From Desulfovibrio sp. (lineage in GTDB: Bacteria > Desulfobacterota > Desulfovibrionia > Desulfovibrionales > Desulfovibrionaceae): 64,000 bases of DNA. The notes beneath the pieces were generated by a model. It made no database searches. It saw only the letters and a list, made by a program, of their open reading frames with translations, and was not told where the DNA came from. The stretch spans positions 1-64,000 of the forward strand of contig JACQYS010000011.1 in assembly GCA_016208105.1 (NCBI GenBank), read 5' to 3'. Positions within the stretch are counted from its first letter, which is position 1, and every line of letters begins with the position of its first letter. Positions 9,801 through 18,110 of the stretch are shown here, one piece after another. The position numbers and the translations under genes are program-made.

Positions 9801-10105
9801 AACTTGAGAGCCGTGGCGCCCACGTGGCGGCACACGCCGGAGAAGGATTCAGGGCAGTTGCAGAAGAAATTGATGGTTTCGTCTTCGAGGTTGAGCCCTA
9901 TCTCGGAAGTGTAAACCTGGAAGTCTTCCCCCTGGACTTGTCCCTCGACATCCCAGTAGTGTTCGCGCTTCTTGAGGTCGATTTTCTGGACGCCGTCGTT
10001 GGCGACGATTGAATGCGAACCGTCAATGATATATTCCGGGACCGTCTCCCGGACGAACTCCTGGAGGAGTTGTTTGGCTTTGTTCTCCTCGCTGGTGAGG
10101 GCCAT
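6884..10105 (-). CDS. SWIM zinc-finger SNF2-family helicase
   Basis: A 1073-residue DEAD/DEAH ATPase of the bacterial Swi2/Snf2 (HepA/RapA-like) type. A SWIM zinc finger lies at residues 78-97 (CNCPESFSGVCRH). A long lineage-specific middle region follows, then SNF2_N with Walker A LADEMGLGKT near 633, DEAQ box ILDEAQNIKN near 730, and the helicase C lobe ending in DRTHRIGQKRQ near 1015. These enzymes translocate on duplex DNA and remodel protein-DNA or polymerase-DNA complexes; the exact role of the SWIM-SNF2 group is not settled. It is divergent from the lipoprotein gene, 54 bases away, and its composition matches the core genome. Confidence 0.93.
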   Translation of the reverse strand: MALTSEENKAKQLLQEFVRETVPEYIIDGSHSIVANDGVQKIDLKKREHYWDVEGQVQGEDFQVYTSEIGLNLEDETINFFCNCPESFSGVCRHVGATALKFIKSLDSKQSPDSQGEPAANVEWRQSFRHFFATAFEPEAGKHYIIYRFFPEPGRLQVAFYRGRQNKSGLSQVHQEITLEQIIQNPDWCETAPSLPSIAEQIGHFLDYKGHRVDIPAGLISWFLWSIGKEYYLYWQDTDHPVRIESSTMRLQLRPIMDEAQGLRFDIYLARPGKAPFSIQGQETYFYGQLPLWVCWNKSFYPVQTGLPAPFIREMVENPPLVPGADVSEFLDRVWIKLPASDLHGQQEFLERMKPNFLPAKYNPKLFLDEEGSLLTMQVQNVYETEHGEVFQEGPNPELQTGSYQFEGKSFLLARDQDAEAALIAQLQEMEFQPRNNANWFLEPEEAIVFLLDAYPKLVEKYRVYGEKNLTRYKVRLSQPVIVADVESDEKEKWFELDLAVQYDDQRVPIDKIWKAWTQGKRYVQLKDGSYTSLPESWLKRIGHKLRALGYDPDKPPQKRFKQFEAPVLDKILEDLPEAHTDSFWNSLRDKIHSFKEIVPLKPPVHLNASLRPYQIQGLSYLNFLRDYGFGGILADEMGLGKTVQTLSFIQHLVERGSNAPNLIVVPTSVLPNWDREAEKFVPQLKRLIVYGAKREGMFKKIADSQLVVTTYALLRRDLEELLNFEFNSIILDEAQNIKNPNTITARSVRRLNGKMRLCLSGTPIENNLFELWSLFEFLMPGFLGSQNSFQRGIVKPIKDGDEETLDYLRGRVKPFILRRTKSEVAKDLPPKIENVQYCALIDEQAELYSQLAKKLRDQVLKDVDEKGMAKSQMSILDALLKLRQICCHPRLLKLDMPGMNTNLPSGKFDAFKDLVTEIVEEGHKVLVFSQFVQMLHIIRSWLQIEQTPFAYLDGSSKDRFEQVDRFNNTPEIPIFLISLKAGGTGINLTSADYVIHYDPWWNPAVENQATDRTHRIGQKRQVFSYKLICSNTVEEKILKLQDMKKGIADAIIPGQDAWKSLTRNDLEMLFEV

Positions 10106-10177
10106 GTCGTTTAATGCTCCGTTCGAAACAATATTAGGTTCAATTATAGCCAGAACCCAGTGCTAACCCCACACTCT

Positions 10178-11869
10178 ATGCATTTCCAGAAGCAAAGCAA
10201 GCATTTCTCCCTTTCCCGGGGGATTGTCAAAGTATTCGGGGCATTGTTTTGCCTTTTTCCCCTGTTTTTTTGGGGATGCGAGTCGCCCAAACAGCCTGCC
10301 CCATCCAACCAACCCGTCCAAAACGGTCAAGATTCCCAGATTCCAGAGCACGGCGGACGCATCATCATGGCCACTTTGGGCGAACCCTCCAACCTCATTC
10401 CGCCGCTTTCCACGGATTCCGCCTCCCACGAGGTGGCCTCGCTCATCTACGTTTCGCCCCTTCGCTACGACAAGAACATCAAGATCGAACCCTATGCGGC
10501 CGAGTCCTTCGAGATAAGAGACGACGGCAAGCACCTTCTCTTCAAGCTGCGCGAAGGCATCCGCTGGTTCGACGGCACGGAGCTCACGGCCGAAGACGTC
10601 GAGTTCACCTACAAGCTCATGATCGACCCCAAGACGCCCACGGCCTACGCGGGCGATTTCCTGGCCATCAAGGAGTTCAGGCTCACCGGGAAATACACCT
10701 TCGAGGTGTTCTACGACAAACCCTTCGCCAGGGCCGTCTCCACCTGGGCCCAGGACATCCTGCCCAAGCACGCCCTTACGAACGAGGATTTGACCAACAC
10801 CAAGTACGCCCGTCAGCCCATGGGCGCCGGGCCGTACATGCTTTCGCAATGGGTGGAGAACCAGCGGGTGATATTAAAGGCCAACCCGGACTATTTCGAA
10901 GGCAAACCCTACATCGACGAAGTGGTCTACCGCTCCGTGCCCGACCAGACCACCCAGTTCATGGAATTAAAGGCCGGCAACCTGGACTACATCGGGCTCA
11001 CGCCGCCGCAGTATCTGTTCCTCACAGGTGGCCCCAAGTGGGAGCAGGGCTTTCGCAAATACAAGTACCTGGCCTCGGCCTACACCTATCTGGCCTACAA
11101 CCTGGAGCATCCTCTGTTCAAGGAGCGCAAGGCCAGGCAGGCTCTTGCCCATGCCGTAGGCAAGGAGGAGATCGTCAAGGGCGCGCTCATGGGCCTGGGC
11201 CAGCCCACCATCGGCCACTACAAGCCGGATTCCTGGGCCTACAACCACGCCATAGCCGATTACGAGTACGACCCGGGCAAGGCCCTCATGATGCTCTCCG
11301 AACTGGGCTGGAAGCGCGAGACGCCCACCGGGCCCTTGAAGAAGGACGGCAAGGCCTTCGCCTTCACCATCATCACCAACCAGGGAAACGACCAGCGCAT
11401 CAAGACCTGCGCCATCATCCAGAACCAGCTGGCGCGCATAGGCATCGAGGTGAAGGTGCGCACCATAGAATGGGCCACGTTCATCAAGGAATTCGTGGAT
11501 CTGCGCCGCTTCGAGGCCATAGTGCTCGGCTGGACCATCCCCCAGGACCCGGACGCCTTCGATGTGTGGCATTCCTCCAAGGCCGCCAAGCCCGGGCTCA
11601 ATTTCGTGGGCTACGCCAATGCCGAGGCCGACGCCCTGCTGGAACAGGGCCGCAACATGGTGGACCCGGTCAGAAGAAAGCCGCTGTACGACAGGTTCCA
11701 GGAGATTCTCCACGAGGACCAGCCCTACTGCTTCCTTTACACGCCGTACGCCCTGCCCATAATAACCGAACGAGTCCACGGCGTGGAACCGGCTCCGGCG
11801 GGCATTTCCTGGAACTTCGTCCGCTGGTGGATTCCGAAATCCCAGCAAAGAAACGCATACTCACAATGA
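10178..11869 (+). CDS. Peptide/oligopeptide-binding lipoprotein (SBP_bac_5)
   Basis: A solute-binding protein of the DppA/OppA type, 563 residues from this ATG; an in-frame GTG at 10160 would add six residues, and neither start has a clear ribosome site. The N-terminus is a lipoprotein signal with lipobox LFFWGC. The binding domain then opens GGRIIMATLGEPSNLIPPLS and contains the family region LREGIRWFDGTELTAEDVEF. No permease or ATPase genes are adjacent, so it is an orphan or shares a transporter encoded elsewhere. Its stop codon overlaps the spoT start as ATGA, which couples translation of a peptide-binding protein to the stringent-response enzyme. Confidence 0.9.
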   Translation: MHFQKQSKHFSLSRGIVKVFGALFCLFPLFFWGCESPKQPAPSNQPVQNGQDSQIPEHGGRIIMATLGEPSNLIPPLSTDSASHEVASLIYVSPLRYDKNIKIEPYAAESFEIRDDGKHLLFKLREGIRWFDGTELTAEDVEFTYKLMIDPKTPTAYAGDFLAIKEFRLTGKYTFEVFYDKPFARAVSTWAQDILPKHALTNEDLTNTKYARQPMGAGPYMLSQWVENQRVILKANPDYFEGKPYIDEVVYRSVPDQTTQFMELKAGNLDYIGLTPPQYLFLTGGPKWEQGFRKYKYLASAYTYLAYNLEHPLFKERKARQALAHAVGKEEIVKGALMGLGQPTIGHYKPDSWAYNHAIADYEYDPGKALMMLSELGWKRETPTGPLKKDGKAFAFTIITNQGNDQRIKTCAIIQNQLARIGIEVKVRTIEWATFIKEFVDLRRFEAIVLGWTIPQDPDAFDVWHSSKAAKPGLNFVGYANAEADALLEQGRNMVDPVRRKPLYDRFQEILHEDQPYCFLYTPYALPIITERVHGVEPAPAGISWNFVRWWIPKSQQRNAYSQ

Positions 11870-14049
11870 TCCGCATAAACGAGATAATGGACAAGGTCGC
11901 GCCGTACATGAACCAGGCCGACCAGGACCTCATCACCAAGGCCTACGTCTATTCGGCCGCGGCCCATGCGGGCCAGGTAAGGCTCTCGGGAGAGCCGTAC
12001 CTGTCGCACCCGCTCGAGGTGGCCAACCTGCTGGCCGAGATGCGCCTTGACGCCCCGAGCATAGCCGCCGGACTCCTGCACGACACCGTGGAGGACACCA
12101 TCGCCACCATCGACGAGGTGGAGGAGCAGTTCGGCGAGGAAGTGGCGGACATCGTGGACGGGGTCACCAAGATAAGCCTCATGACCTTCGAGTCCAAGGA
12201 GGAGGCCCAGGCCGAGAACATCCGCAAGATGGTTCTGGCCATGGCCGAGGACATCCGGGTTATCCTGGTCAAGCTGGCCGACAGGCTGCACAACATGCGC
12301 ACCCTGGAGTTCCAGAAAACGCTCAAGCGCCAGCTGATAAGCCAGGAGACCATGGACATCTATGCGCCCCTGGCCAACCGGCTGGGCCTGCACAGACTTA
12401 AAGTGGAACTTGAAGACCTGTCTTTCAAGCACTTGAAGCCCGACATCTACGACCAGCTCAAGCAGGGCGTGGACCAGCACGAGGTCCTGGACGAGGCCTA
12501 CATCTCCAAGGTGATCTCCATCATCGCCGGGATCATGGAAGAGAACGGCATCAAGGGCCGGGTGCACGGGCGCAAGAAGCACCTGTGGAGCGTGCACAAC
12601 AAGATGAAGGCCCAGGGCCTGGCCCTGGACCAGGTGCACGACATCGTGGCCTTTCGGGTCATCGTGGGGAGCCTCAAGGACTGCTACGCCGTATTGGGGC
12701 TGGTGCACTCCATGTGGAAGCCGGTGCACGGGCGCTTCAAGGACTACATCTCCATGCCCAAGGCCAACATGTACCAGAGCCTGCACACCACGGTGATGGG
12801 CCCGGACGGCGAGCGCATCGAGATACAGATACGCACGGAGGAGATGAACCAGCTGGCCGAATACGGCGTGGCCGCGCACTGGGCCTACAAGGAGCGCGGC
12901 AAGGCCGGAAGGATGGCCGCCCGCGACGCCGAGCGCTTCACCTGGCTCAGGCAGATAATGGACTGGCAGCGCGAGGCCACGGACTCCAAGGAGTTCATGC
13001 ATTCGCTGCGTTACGACCTCTTCCAGGAAGAGGTGTACGTGTTCACCCCCAAGGGCGAGGTCCGTGAGATGCCCGAAGGGGCCACCCCGGTGGACTTCGC
13101 CTACGCCATCCACACCGAGGTGGGCAGCCACTGTTCCGGTGCCAAGGTGAACGGCAAGCTGGTGCCCTTGTCCACGCCGTTAAAAAACGGCGACACCGTG
13201 GAGATAATCACCGACAAGCACCGCAACCCCAGCAAGGACTGGCTCAAGTTCGTCAAGACCGCCAAGGCCCGCACGCGCATCAAGCACTGGGTGAAGACCC
13301 AGGAGCGCGAGGAGGCCATATCGCTGGGCAAGGAACTCTTCGAGAAGGAGGGCCGCAAGCTGGGTGTTGGCGTGCAGCGCCTGATCAAGGAGAACGCCCT
13401 GGCCCCGGTTCTGGCCGAATACAATTTCCCGAGCATGGAAGAGCTGTATGTGGCCATCGGCTATTCCAAGCTCACGCCCAGGCGGGTGCTCAAGGCGTTT
13501 CTGCCCAAGCCCGATCCGGGAAAAGTCGAAAGCGCGGCCGAGGCCCAGGCCGCCCAGGTGGCCCAGGCCGCGGAAGTGGCCAAGGGCAAGGCCGGGGAAT
13601 CGATCCGCATCAAGGGCGTGGACAACGTCCTGGTGAGCTTTGCCGGATGCTGCACGCCGCTGCCGGGCGAACCTGTGGTGGGCTACATCAGCCGGGGCAG
13701 GGGGGTCATCGTCCACACGCACGACTGCCCGAACCTGGGGCGCCTCGAGCCCGAGAGGCTTCTGCAAGTGTCGTGGGAAGGCCAGGAGGACACCCCGTAT
13801 CCGGCCAAGATCGCCATTTTGACCCACAACAAGAAGGGCGTGCTGGCCAAGATCTCCGCCATACTGGCCGACGACGAGGTGAACATCGATTCCGGCACCT
13901 TCAATTCCCTGGTGGACGGCCGGACCGAGATCGTCATGACCGTGGAAGTGAAGGACTCAAGCCATCTCTACCGCACCATCGAGCATATCCAGAAGCTGCC
14001 CGAGGTCATCGAGGTCAAGCGCACCGTGGAGGACACCTCGGAGGGCTGA
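11866..14049 (+). CDS. spoT: Bifunctional (p)ppGpp synthetase/hydrolase, RelA/SpoT family
   Basis: Makes and degrades the alarmone (p)ppGpp. The 727-residue protein has the canonical order: an HD hydrolase with HDTVEDT near residue 72, a synthetase domain with GRKKHLWSVHNKM and AFRVIV, then TGS (EVYVFTPKGEVREMPEGATP) and a C-terminal ACT domain. The synthetase carries RFKD near residue 289, the RxKD form of bifunctional Rel/SpoT enzymes, rather than the ExDD form of synthetase-only RelA. The hydrolase residues are intact. The start overlaps the upstream lipoprotein stop by four bases; much longer open frames upstream are only readthrough of that gene in another frame. Confidence 0.95.
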   Translation: MIRINEIMDKVAPYMNQADQDLITKAYVYSAAAHAGQVRLSGEPYLSHPLEVANLLAEMRLDAPSIAAGLLHDTVEDTIATIDEVEEQFGEEVADIVDGVTKISLMTFESKEEAQAENIRKMVLAMAEDIRVILVKLADRLHNMRTLEFQKTLKRQLISQETMDIYAPLANRLGLHRLKVELEDLSFKHLKPDIYDQLKQGVDQHEVLDEAYISKVISIIAGIMEENGIKGRVHGRKKHLWSVHNKMKAQGLALDQVHDIVAFRVIVGSLKDCYAVLGLVHSMWKPVHGRFKDYISMPKANMYQSLHTTVMGPDGERIEIQIRTEEMNQLAEYGVAAHWAYKERGKAGRMAARDAERFTWLRQIMDWQREATDSKEFMHSLRYDLFQEEVYVFTPKGEVREMPEGATPVDFAYAIHTEVGSHCSGAKVNGKLVPLSTPLKNGDTVEIITDKHRNPSKDWLKFVKTAKARTRIKHWVKTQEREEAISLGKELFEKEGRKLGVGVQRLIKENALAPVLAEYNFPSMEELYVAIGYSKLTPRRVLKAFLPKPDPGKVESAAEAQAAQVAQAAEVAKGKAGESIRIKGVDNVLVSFAGCCTPLPGEPVVGYISRGRGVIVHTHDCPNLGRLEPERLLQVSWEGQEDTPYPAKIAILTHNKKGVLAKISAILADDEVNIDSGTFNSLVDGRTEIVMTVEVKDSSHLYRTIEHIQKLPEVIEVKRTVEDTSEG

Positions 14050-14134
14050 GAAGGCTGGGGTATTAATTTTTATTAAAGCCAGTAGATTCAGTTCTGATGT
14101 TATAGTCGTGTTTCGCATCGTAGTGAGGTGAATC

Positions 14135-15847
14135 ATGCAGGTCGATGGTGTTAAGTTTAAAAATTATCGCTGTTTTAAAAATGAATGGGCTGGTTTTGAT
14201 GACTTTTTTCCAATTAATATTGTTATAGGGAGAAATAACAGCGGAAAATCATGCCTTCTTGATCTTATTAATTTTATTGTTAGTGGTGAAGATTGTAAAA
14301 AACCACCTACTTGCCTTTTTTCATACAAAATTGAGCTTAGTGAGGAAGAATTAAAAAATAGATTTCGTGATCATGTTTCTGGAGGCGAATTGCGCGGAAA
14401 TCATTGGCATAGTCATGGTGTACATCTTGTTGGTTGCGAATTGTATTTTGAAAAAGATAGTGCTGGAAATATTGCAAATATTGTGTGCGATAAGATATCA
14501 AATGGAGCTGATGCGAATGACATCTCCGCAAGAATCAATTTTATAAAGAATATTTTAGATGCCAAACGTCACAAGTTTCATAATAAAAAGATACTTAAGG
14601 TTGCTGCAGAGCGAGATATTGTAGTTGAGTCTGCAACCAGTGATATGACGCTGACTATGAATGGATTGGGTGCAACGAATGTTATTCATAACTGTATCAA
14701 TAGTTCAAAGCTTCCCCGCGATATAATACAAAAGGAGTTGTTGGATAGTCTTAACTTGATCATGGGAAAAGATGCCAATTTTACAGAAATACAGGTGCAG
14801 TTTGACGAAAACAACAAGTGGGAGGTTTACCTTGGTGAGGAAGGTAAAGGGTTAATTGCTCTTTCACGATCAGGAAGTGGTTTGAAAACGGTAATATTGG
14901 TTTTGTTAAACACAATAGTAATTCCAAAAATACTGAAAAAAAATCCAAGTGACTGCGTCTATATATTTGAAGAGCTCGAGAACAACATGCATCCTGCCTT
15001 GCAACGTAGGTTGATTGACTATATTGAATGGTTCTGTTGCAGTAATAATTGCTTTTCATTTTTAACAACGCATTCAAGTGTTGCGTTGGACAAATTTTAT
15101 ACATCGAAAAATGCACAATTAATTAGGGTTGAGCACGATGGGGAGTCTGCAAAAACGTATTGCCTGAAAGAGCATTTTGATGGGCTAGGTGTTATAAAGG
15201 AACTTGGAATAAGAGCATCTGATTTGTTGCAAGCGAATGGCATTGTTTGGGTTGAAGGTCCGTCTGATGCAATTTATATAAATAAGTGGATTGAGATCGT
15301 TAGTGAAGGAAGGCTTCAAGAAGGTCGAGACTATCAGTGCGTTTTTTACGGTGGATCGTTGTTATCGCACTTTGAGTGTGTTTCCCCTGATGAATCTAAT
15401 GAATTAATTAATTTAATTACAGTTAACCCGAACTCAATTATTATATGTGACGGAGACAGAACTGCAAAAACTGGAAGTGGTTCGCGTGTGAAAAGGCGAG
15501 TATCTAGAATTATTAAAGAGATGCATGGAAATAGATATGGATATGTTTGGGTTACAGATGCAAAAGAAGTTGAGAGTTATATTCCTGTTGAAGTACTAAA
15601 AATTATATGGAAAAAATCTTCACTCCTTCAAATTGATCAATTTGAGCCTTTTTGGCGCATCCCCACAGAAAACAATCCTGATGTAGGGTACTTTCAAAAG
15701 CATTGTCCAACAAAAACTGTAAACAAAGTTGGGCTAGCTCGAGCTGTAGTCGACAATCTTAACTATGACAATCTTTCTCGTGTATTCGATTGGAAACTTA
15801 ACATGGATAAAATCCATGCAATCATTAAGAGTTGGAATTCAAACTGA
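14135..15847 (+). CDS. OLD-family ATP-dependent nuclease (AAA ATPase + TOPRIM)
   Basis: A 570-residue ATPase-nuclease. Walker A is GRNNSGKS at residues 32-39, the Walker B region is YIFEELENNMHPALQ, and a TTHSS switch follows. The C-terminal TOPRIM half has VEGPSDAIYI near residue 373 and the acidic ICDGDRT motif near 439. OLD enzymes are DNA nucleases, many of them phage-defence proteins. No UvrD-like helicase (GajB) or reverse transcriptase is adjacent, so it is neither a Gabija nor a retron operon as it stands. The gene is strongly AT-rich with A/T-ending codons, in sharp contrast to spoT and cheW, so it was acquired. Its ribosome site is GAGGTGA. Confidence 0.85.
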   Translation: MQVDGVKFKNYRCFKNEWAGFDDFFPINIVIGRNNSGKSCLLDLINFIVSGEDCKKPPTCLFSYKIELSEEELKNRFRDHVSGGELRGNHWHSHGVHLVGCELYFEKDSAGNIANIVCDKISNGADANDISARINFIKNILDAKRHKFHNKKILKVAAERDIVVESATSDMTLTMNGLGATNVIHNCINSSKLPRDIIQKELLDSLNLIMGKDANFTEIQVQFDENNKWEVYLGEEGKGLIALSRSGSGLKTVILVLLNTIVIPKILKKNPSDCVYIFEELENNMHPALQRRLIDYIEWFCCSNNCFSFLTTHSSVALDKFYTSKNAQLIRVEHDGESAKTYCLKEHFDGLGVIKELGIRASDLLQANGIVWVEGPSDAIYINKWIEIVSEGRLQEGRDYQCVFYGGSLLSHFECVSPDESNELINLITVNPNSIIICDGDRTAKTGSGSRVKRRVSRIIKEMHGNRYGYVWVTDAKEVESYIPVEVLKIIWKKSSLLQIDQFEPFWRIPTENNPDVGYFQKHCPTKTVNKVGLARAVVDNLNYDNLSRVFDWKLNMDKIHAIIKSWNSN

Positions 15848-15873
15848 TCATGATGAATAATAATCTTGGGGGC

Positions 15874-15911
15874 AGGAAAGCAGACCGATAGAGGTCTGCT
15901 TTCCTTTTTTT
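15874..15911 (+). terminator. Strong terminator after the OLD gene
   Basis: A perfect 13-base-pair stem (AGGAAAGCAGACC at 15874-15886 with 15893-15905) has a six-base loop and a run of T on the plus strand. No terminator lies between spoT and the OLD gene, so this one may originally have served spoT. Confidence 0.85.
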
Positions 15912-15915
15912 GAGA

Positions 15916-16395
15916 TCAGATCGACTTCATCGAGCCGTGTTCTTCCTCCGACAGCAGCTTGTCCAGGTCGATGAGAATCAGCAGCCTGTCCTCCAGCTTA
16001 CCCACGCCGCTTATGTACTCGGACTCTACCCCGGACACCACGGCCGGGGGCGGCTCCACGGTGCTCGATTGAATCCGCAGGACCTCGGAAACGGAATCGA
16101 CCACGAATCCCACGATCATTGAATGGATCTCAACGACTATTATCCTGGTTTGGCTGTCGTGCTTTTTGGATTCCATGCCGAAGCGCTTGCGCAGGTCGAT
16201 GATGGGAATCACCTTGCCGCGCAGGTTGATGACGCCCTCGACGAAATCCGGCGCCCTGGGAACCTTGGTTATCTCCATGGTGCGGATGATCTCCTGGACC
16301 CGCAAGATGTCCAGGCCGAACTCCTCATTGGAGATGGTGAAGGTCACCAGTTGCAGCAGTGTGCCTGAGTCGTCTTGTCTGGCTGTGTCGCTCAT
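15916..16395 (-). CDS. cheW: CheW-like chemotaxis adaptor
   Basis: Links chemoreceptors to the CheA kinase. The 159-residue protein is a single CheW domain with the typical segments LVTFTISNEEFGLDILRVQEI, VINLRGKVIPIIDLRKRFG and VDSVSEVLRI. It is slightly longer than the minimal domain because of short tails at both ends. There is no CheA or receptor gene nearby; the nearest receptor is 23 kb away, so this is a stand-alone adaptor, as is common in Desulfovibrionales. It is transcribed towards the OLD insertion. Confidence 0.93.
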   Translation of the reverse strand: MSDTARQDDSGTLLQLVTFTISNEEFGLDILRVQEIIRTMEITKVPRAPDFVEGVINLRGKVIPIIDLRKRFGMESKKHDSQTRIIVVEIHSMIVGFVVDSVSEVLRIQSSTVEPPPAVVSGVESEYISGVGKLEDRLLILIDLDKLLSEEEHGSMKSI

Positions 16396-16934
16396 ATTCC
16401 GGGGCTCCTGTGAAATCGCTCATTTTGCGCAAGCGGGCGCCTGCTGGCTGTGGCCGCACTCGGCCTGATATCCAAGGGACTCATGCCCATCTTGAATACT
16501 TCCTGAGCCTGCTTCAAAACTTCGTCAATACATTTGATGGCGCTTGCCCAAGAAGTTGAACCGTATTCGGCCTGTTTCTTGGTGTTGGCCGCTTGATTTC
16601 CGGCATTGGAGGCGTGGCCCCGATAACATGATGCAATGAAACCGGGGGCGTACGATTGTTACGTTTGAATGGCTCTAGGAAGTTTCCGAGGCCAAGTAAA
16701 CGCATGGGCGGGCTGGCGAGCCGTTTATTCATTTTTTGCCAGGGGATGAATCCGGGGTTTGAGTGTCCTCAGGCCGGATTTTCGGGGTGGGATGCTGCCG
16801 GTGGGTTCGGGGAACGCTTTATGGGGAGAGTCCAAACCACGCCAGGCGGGCCTCCTTGATTACACTTTTGATAGGGATTAAATTGTACCAGCCCAAAATA
16901 TTGTGGCTTTTGGGGAGCTGGTTATAGTTAAGCC
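16396..16934. other. 539-base gap upstream of cheW
   Basis: Short frames on both strands have no ribosome sites and no plausible product. It probably contains the cheW promoter, but I could not single one out. A TTGTGG...TATAGT pair at 16901-16928 (16-base spacer) lies directly before the small ORF at 16935. Confidence 0.35.
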
Positions 16935-17099
16935 ATGGATATCTCCCTCATCATCGCCGCTCTCGCAGGGGGTCTCGTGCTCCTGATATCCGCCAAGATG
17001 GTCAGGAAAAAGGTCCGCAGGCCATCCGAAGTCCGCATCAAGTTCGACCAGTACAAGTGCCGGGAACTCATCTCCAGGGTGGAAGGCCACCAGCGCTAG
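16935..17099 (+). CDS. Small predicted single-pass membrane protein
   Basis: A 54-residue ORF. It starts MDISLIIAALAGGLVLLIS, a hydrophobic helix, then turns into a basic segment (KMVRKKVRRPSEVRIK) and a short polar tail. Codon third positions are mostly G or C, as in neighbouring real genes. The ribosome site is weak, but a promoter-like TATAGT ends seven bases before the ATG, so a leaderless message is possible. No function can be assigned; the positive charge after the helix predicts a cytoplasmic C-terminus. Confidence 0.5.
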   Translation: MDISLIIAALAGGLVLLISAKMVRKKVRRPSEVRIKFDQYKCRELISRVEGHQR

Positions 17100-17282
17100 C
17101 CAGGGGCGTGGCAGCGAGCCATGCGCCAAAGAGTCGCCCAGCCTTGGTTCCGATCATTCTTCTCTCCCCCGTTTGTTTCTCCCCTGGTGCCCACGCGTGC
17201 GGGCCGCACTGGATGCTGTCAGGAGACGGCTAACGAAGCGTTGGCAGACTGTCTTTGGGGTAAGGCAGGAATGGCTGTTCGG

Positions 17283-17873
17283 CTACGCGTCGGCTTCGGA
17301 CTGGGGCGATCCGGCGAGCTTGCCGTTTCCCAGGCTCATGGTGAAGCGCGCACCGAAGCCGAGGGCGTTGTCCAGGTAGCGTATGCGCGAGGGCAAGAAT
17401 TCATGGATGGCCGCCTTGGCCATTGAGCGGGCCACCTGGGAGGGGTCGCTCATGAGCGCCTTGGCGAACGGAAATCTGGCCAGGTAGGCCGCAGTGGCCC
17501 GCACCTTGTCCGCAAGCTGGGTGATGGGCCTGGCCTCGCCTTCCATCTGCAGGCCGCGGATGTCCTGCCAGGATGAGGCCGCCGGGTGCGCCGTGGCCGC
17601 GCAGGCCGGATTGGCCGCCAGATTGAGGCAGTGCCTGGAGCCTGGCGAGGAATAAAACACCAGGCCAAAGCCTATGCGGGCGAAATAGACGTCCGTGGCC
17701 CAGGGCGAGCCTCCCGCGCAGGTGGCCAGGGTCATCACCGGAACCGAGTCGAGAATGGCCGTCACGGCCTTTTCGAAGTCCTCGGGAGTCATCACCGGCC
17801 CGGAGTCCGAACAGGGTGTGGTTGCACCGGACCCGTCTAGCATCTTGCCCACGGCCTGGTCCACCACGTCCAT
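17283..17873 (-). CDS. Pyridoxamine 5'-phosphate oxidase-like flavoprotein
   Basis: A 196-residue protein of the split-barrel PNPOx-like superfamily, which binds FMN, F420 or haem. The barrel opens with AVTAILDSVPVMTLATCAGGSPWATDVYFA, then FYSSPGSRHCLNLAANP, and the typical segment WQDIRGLQMEGEARPI follows. It is more like the general stress or pyridoxamine oxidase-related group than true PdxH, whose substrate residues I do not see. The ATG at 17873 has an AAGGA site; the open extension to 18002 reads through a terminator and is not used. Function is probably redox but unspecified. Confidence 0.8.
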   Translation of the reverse strand: MDVVDQAVGKMLDGSGATTPCSDSGPVMTPEDFEKAVTAILDSVPVMTLATCAGGSPWATDVYFARIGFGLVFYSSPGSRHCLNLAANPACAATAHPAASSWQDIRGLQMEGEARPITQLADKVRATAAYLARFPFAKALMSDPSQVARSMAKAAIHEFLPSRIRYLDNALGFGARFTMSLGNGKLAGSPQSEADA

Positions 17874-17983
17874 GATCGTCCTTTGGCCGTGAGCAATAGG
17901 CGACGCAGTGGCAGGTTTATTCCGCCCAAGTGCGCGACGAACGAGGCCATCTGAAAGGCCGCGCGGGCGGCAGGCCAGGAAAA

Positions 17984-18023
17984 AAAACGCTCCGCCACAC
18001 AAGCATCCGTGGCGGGGCGTTTT
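17984..18023 (-). terminator. Terminator of the vgrG gene
   Basis: AAAACGCTCCGCCAC at 17984-17998 pairs with GTGGCGGGGCGTTTT at 18009-18023, with one mismatch. On the minus strand it ends in eight T residues, so it terminates transcription coming from vgrG. Confidence 0.85.
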
Positions 18024-18110
18024 ATGCTTGTCGCCCGGTTTGTCGGCGGGCCTGCCCCGGCTGTCTGTTATTCGTCAAACGCCGCAACAAAGCTCCCTGG
18101 CTTGACTCAT

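Noticed and set aside
10249-14049. A 1266-residue open frame running from inside the lipoprotein gene through spoT
   Set aside because: The part before 11866 is a shadow of the lipoprotein in another frame; the ATGA overlap gives the real spoT start.
14135-15847. Gabija system
   Set aside because: A GajA-like protein alone is present; no GajB helicase gene lies on either side.
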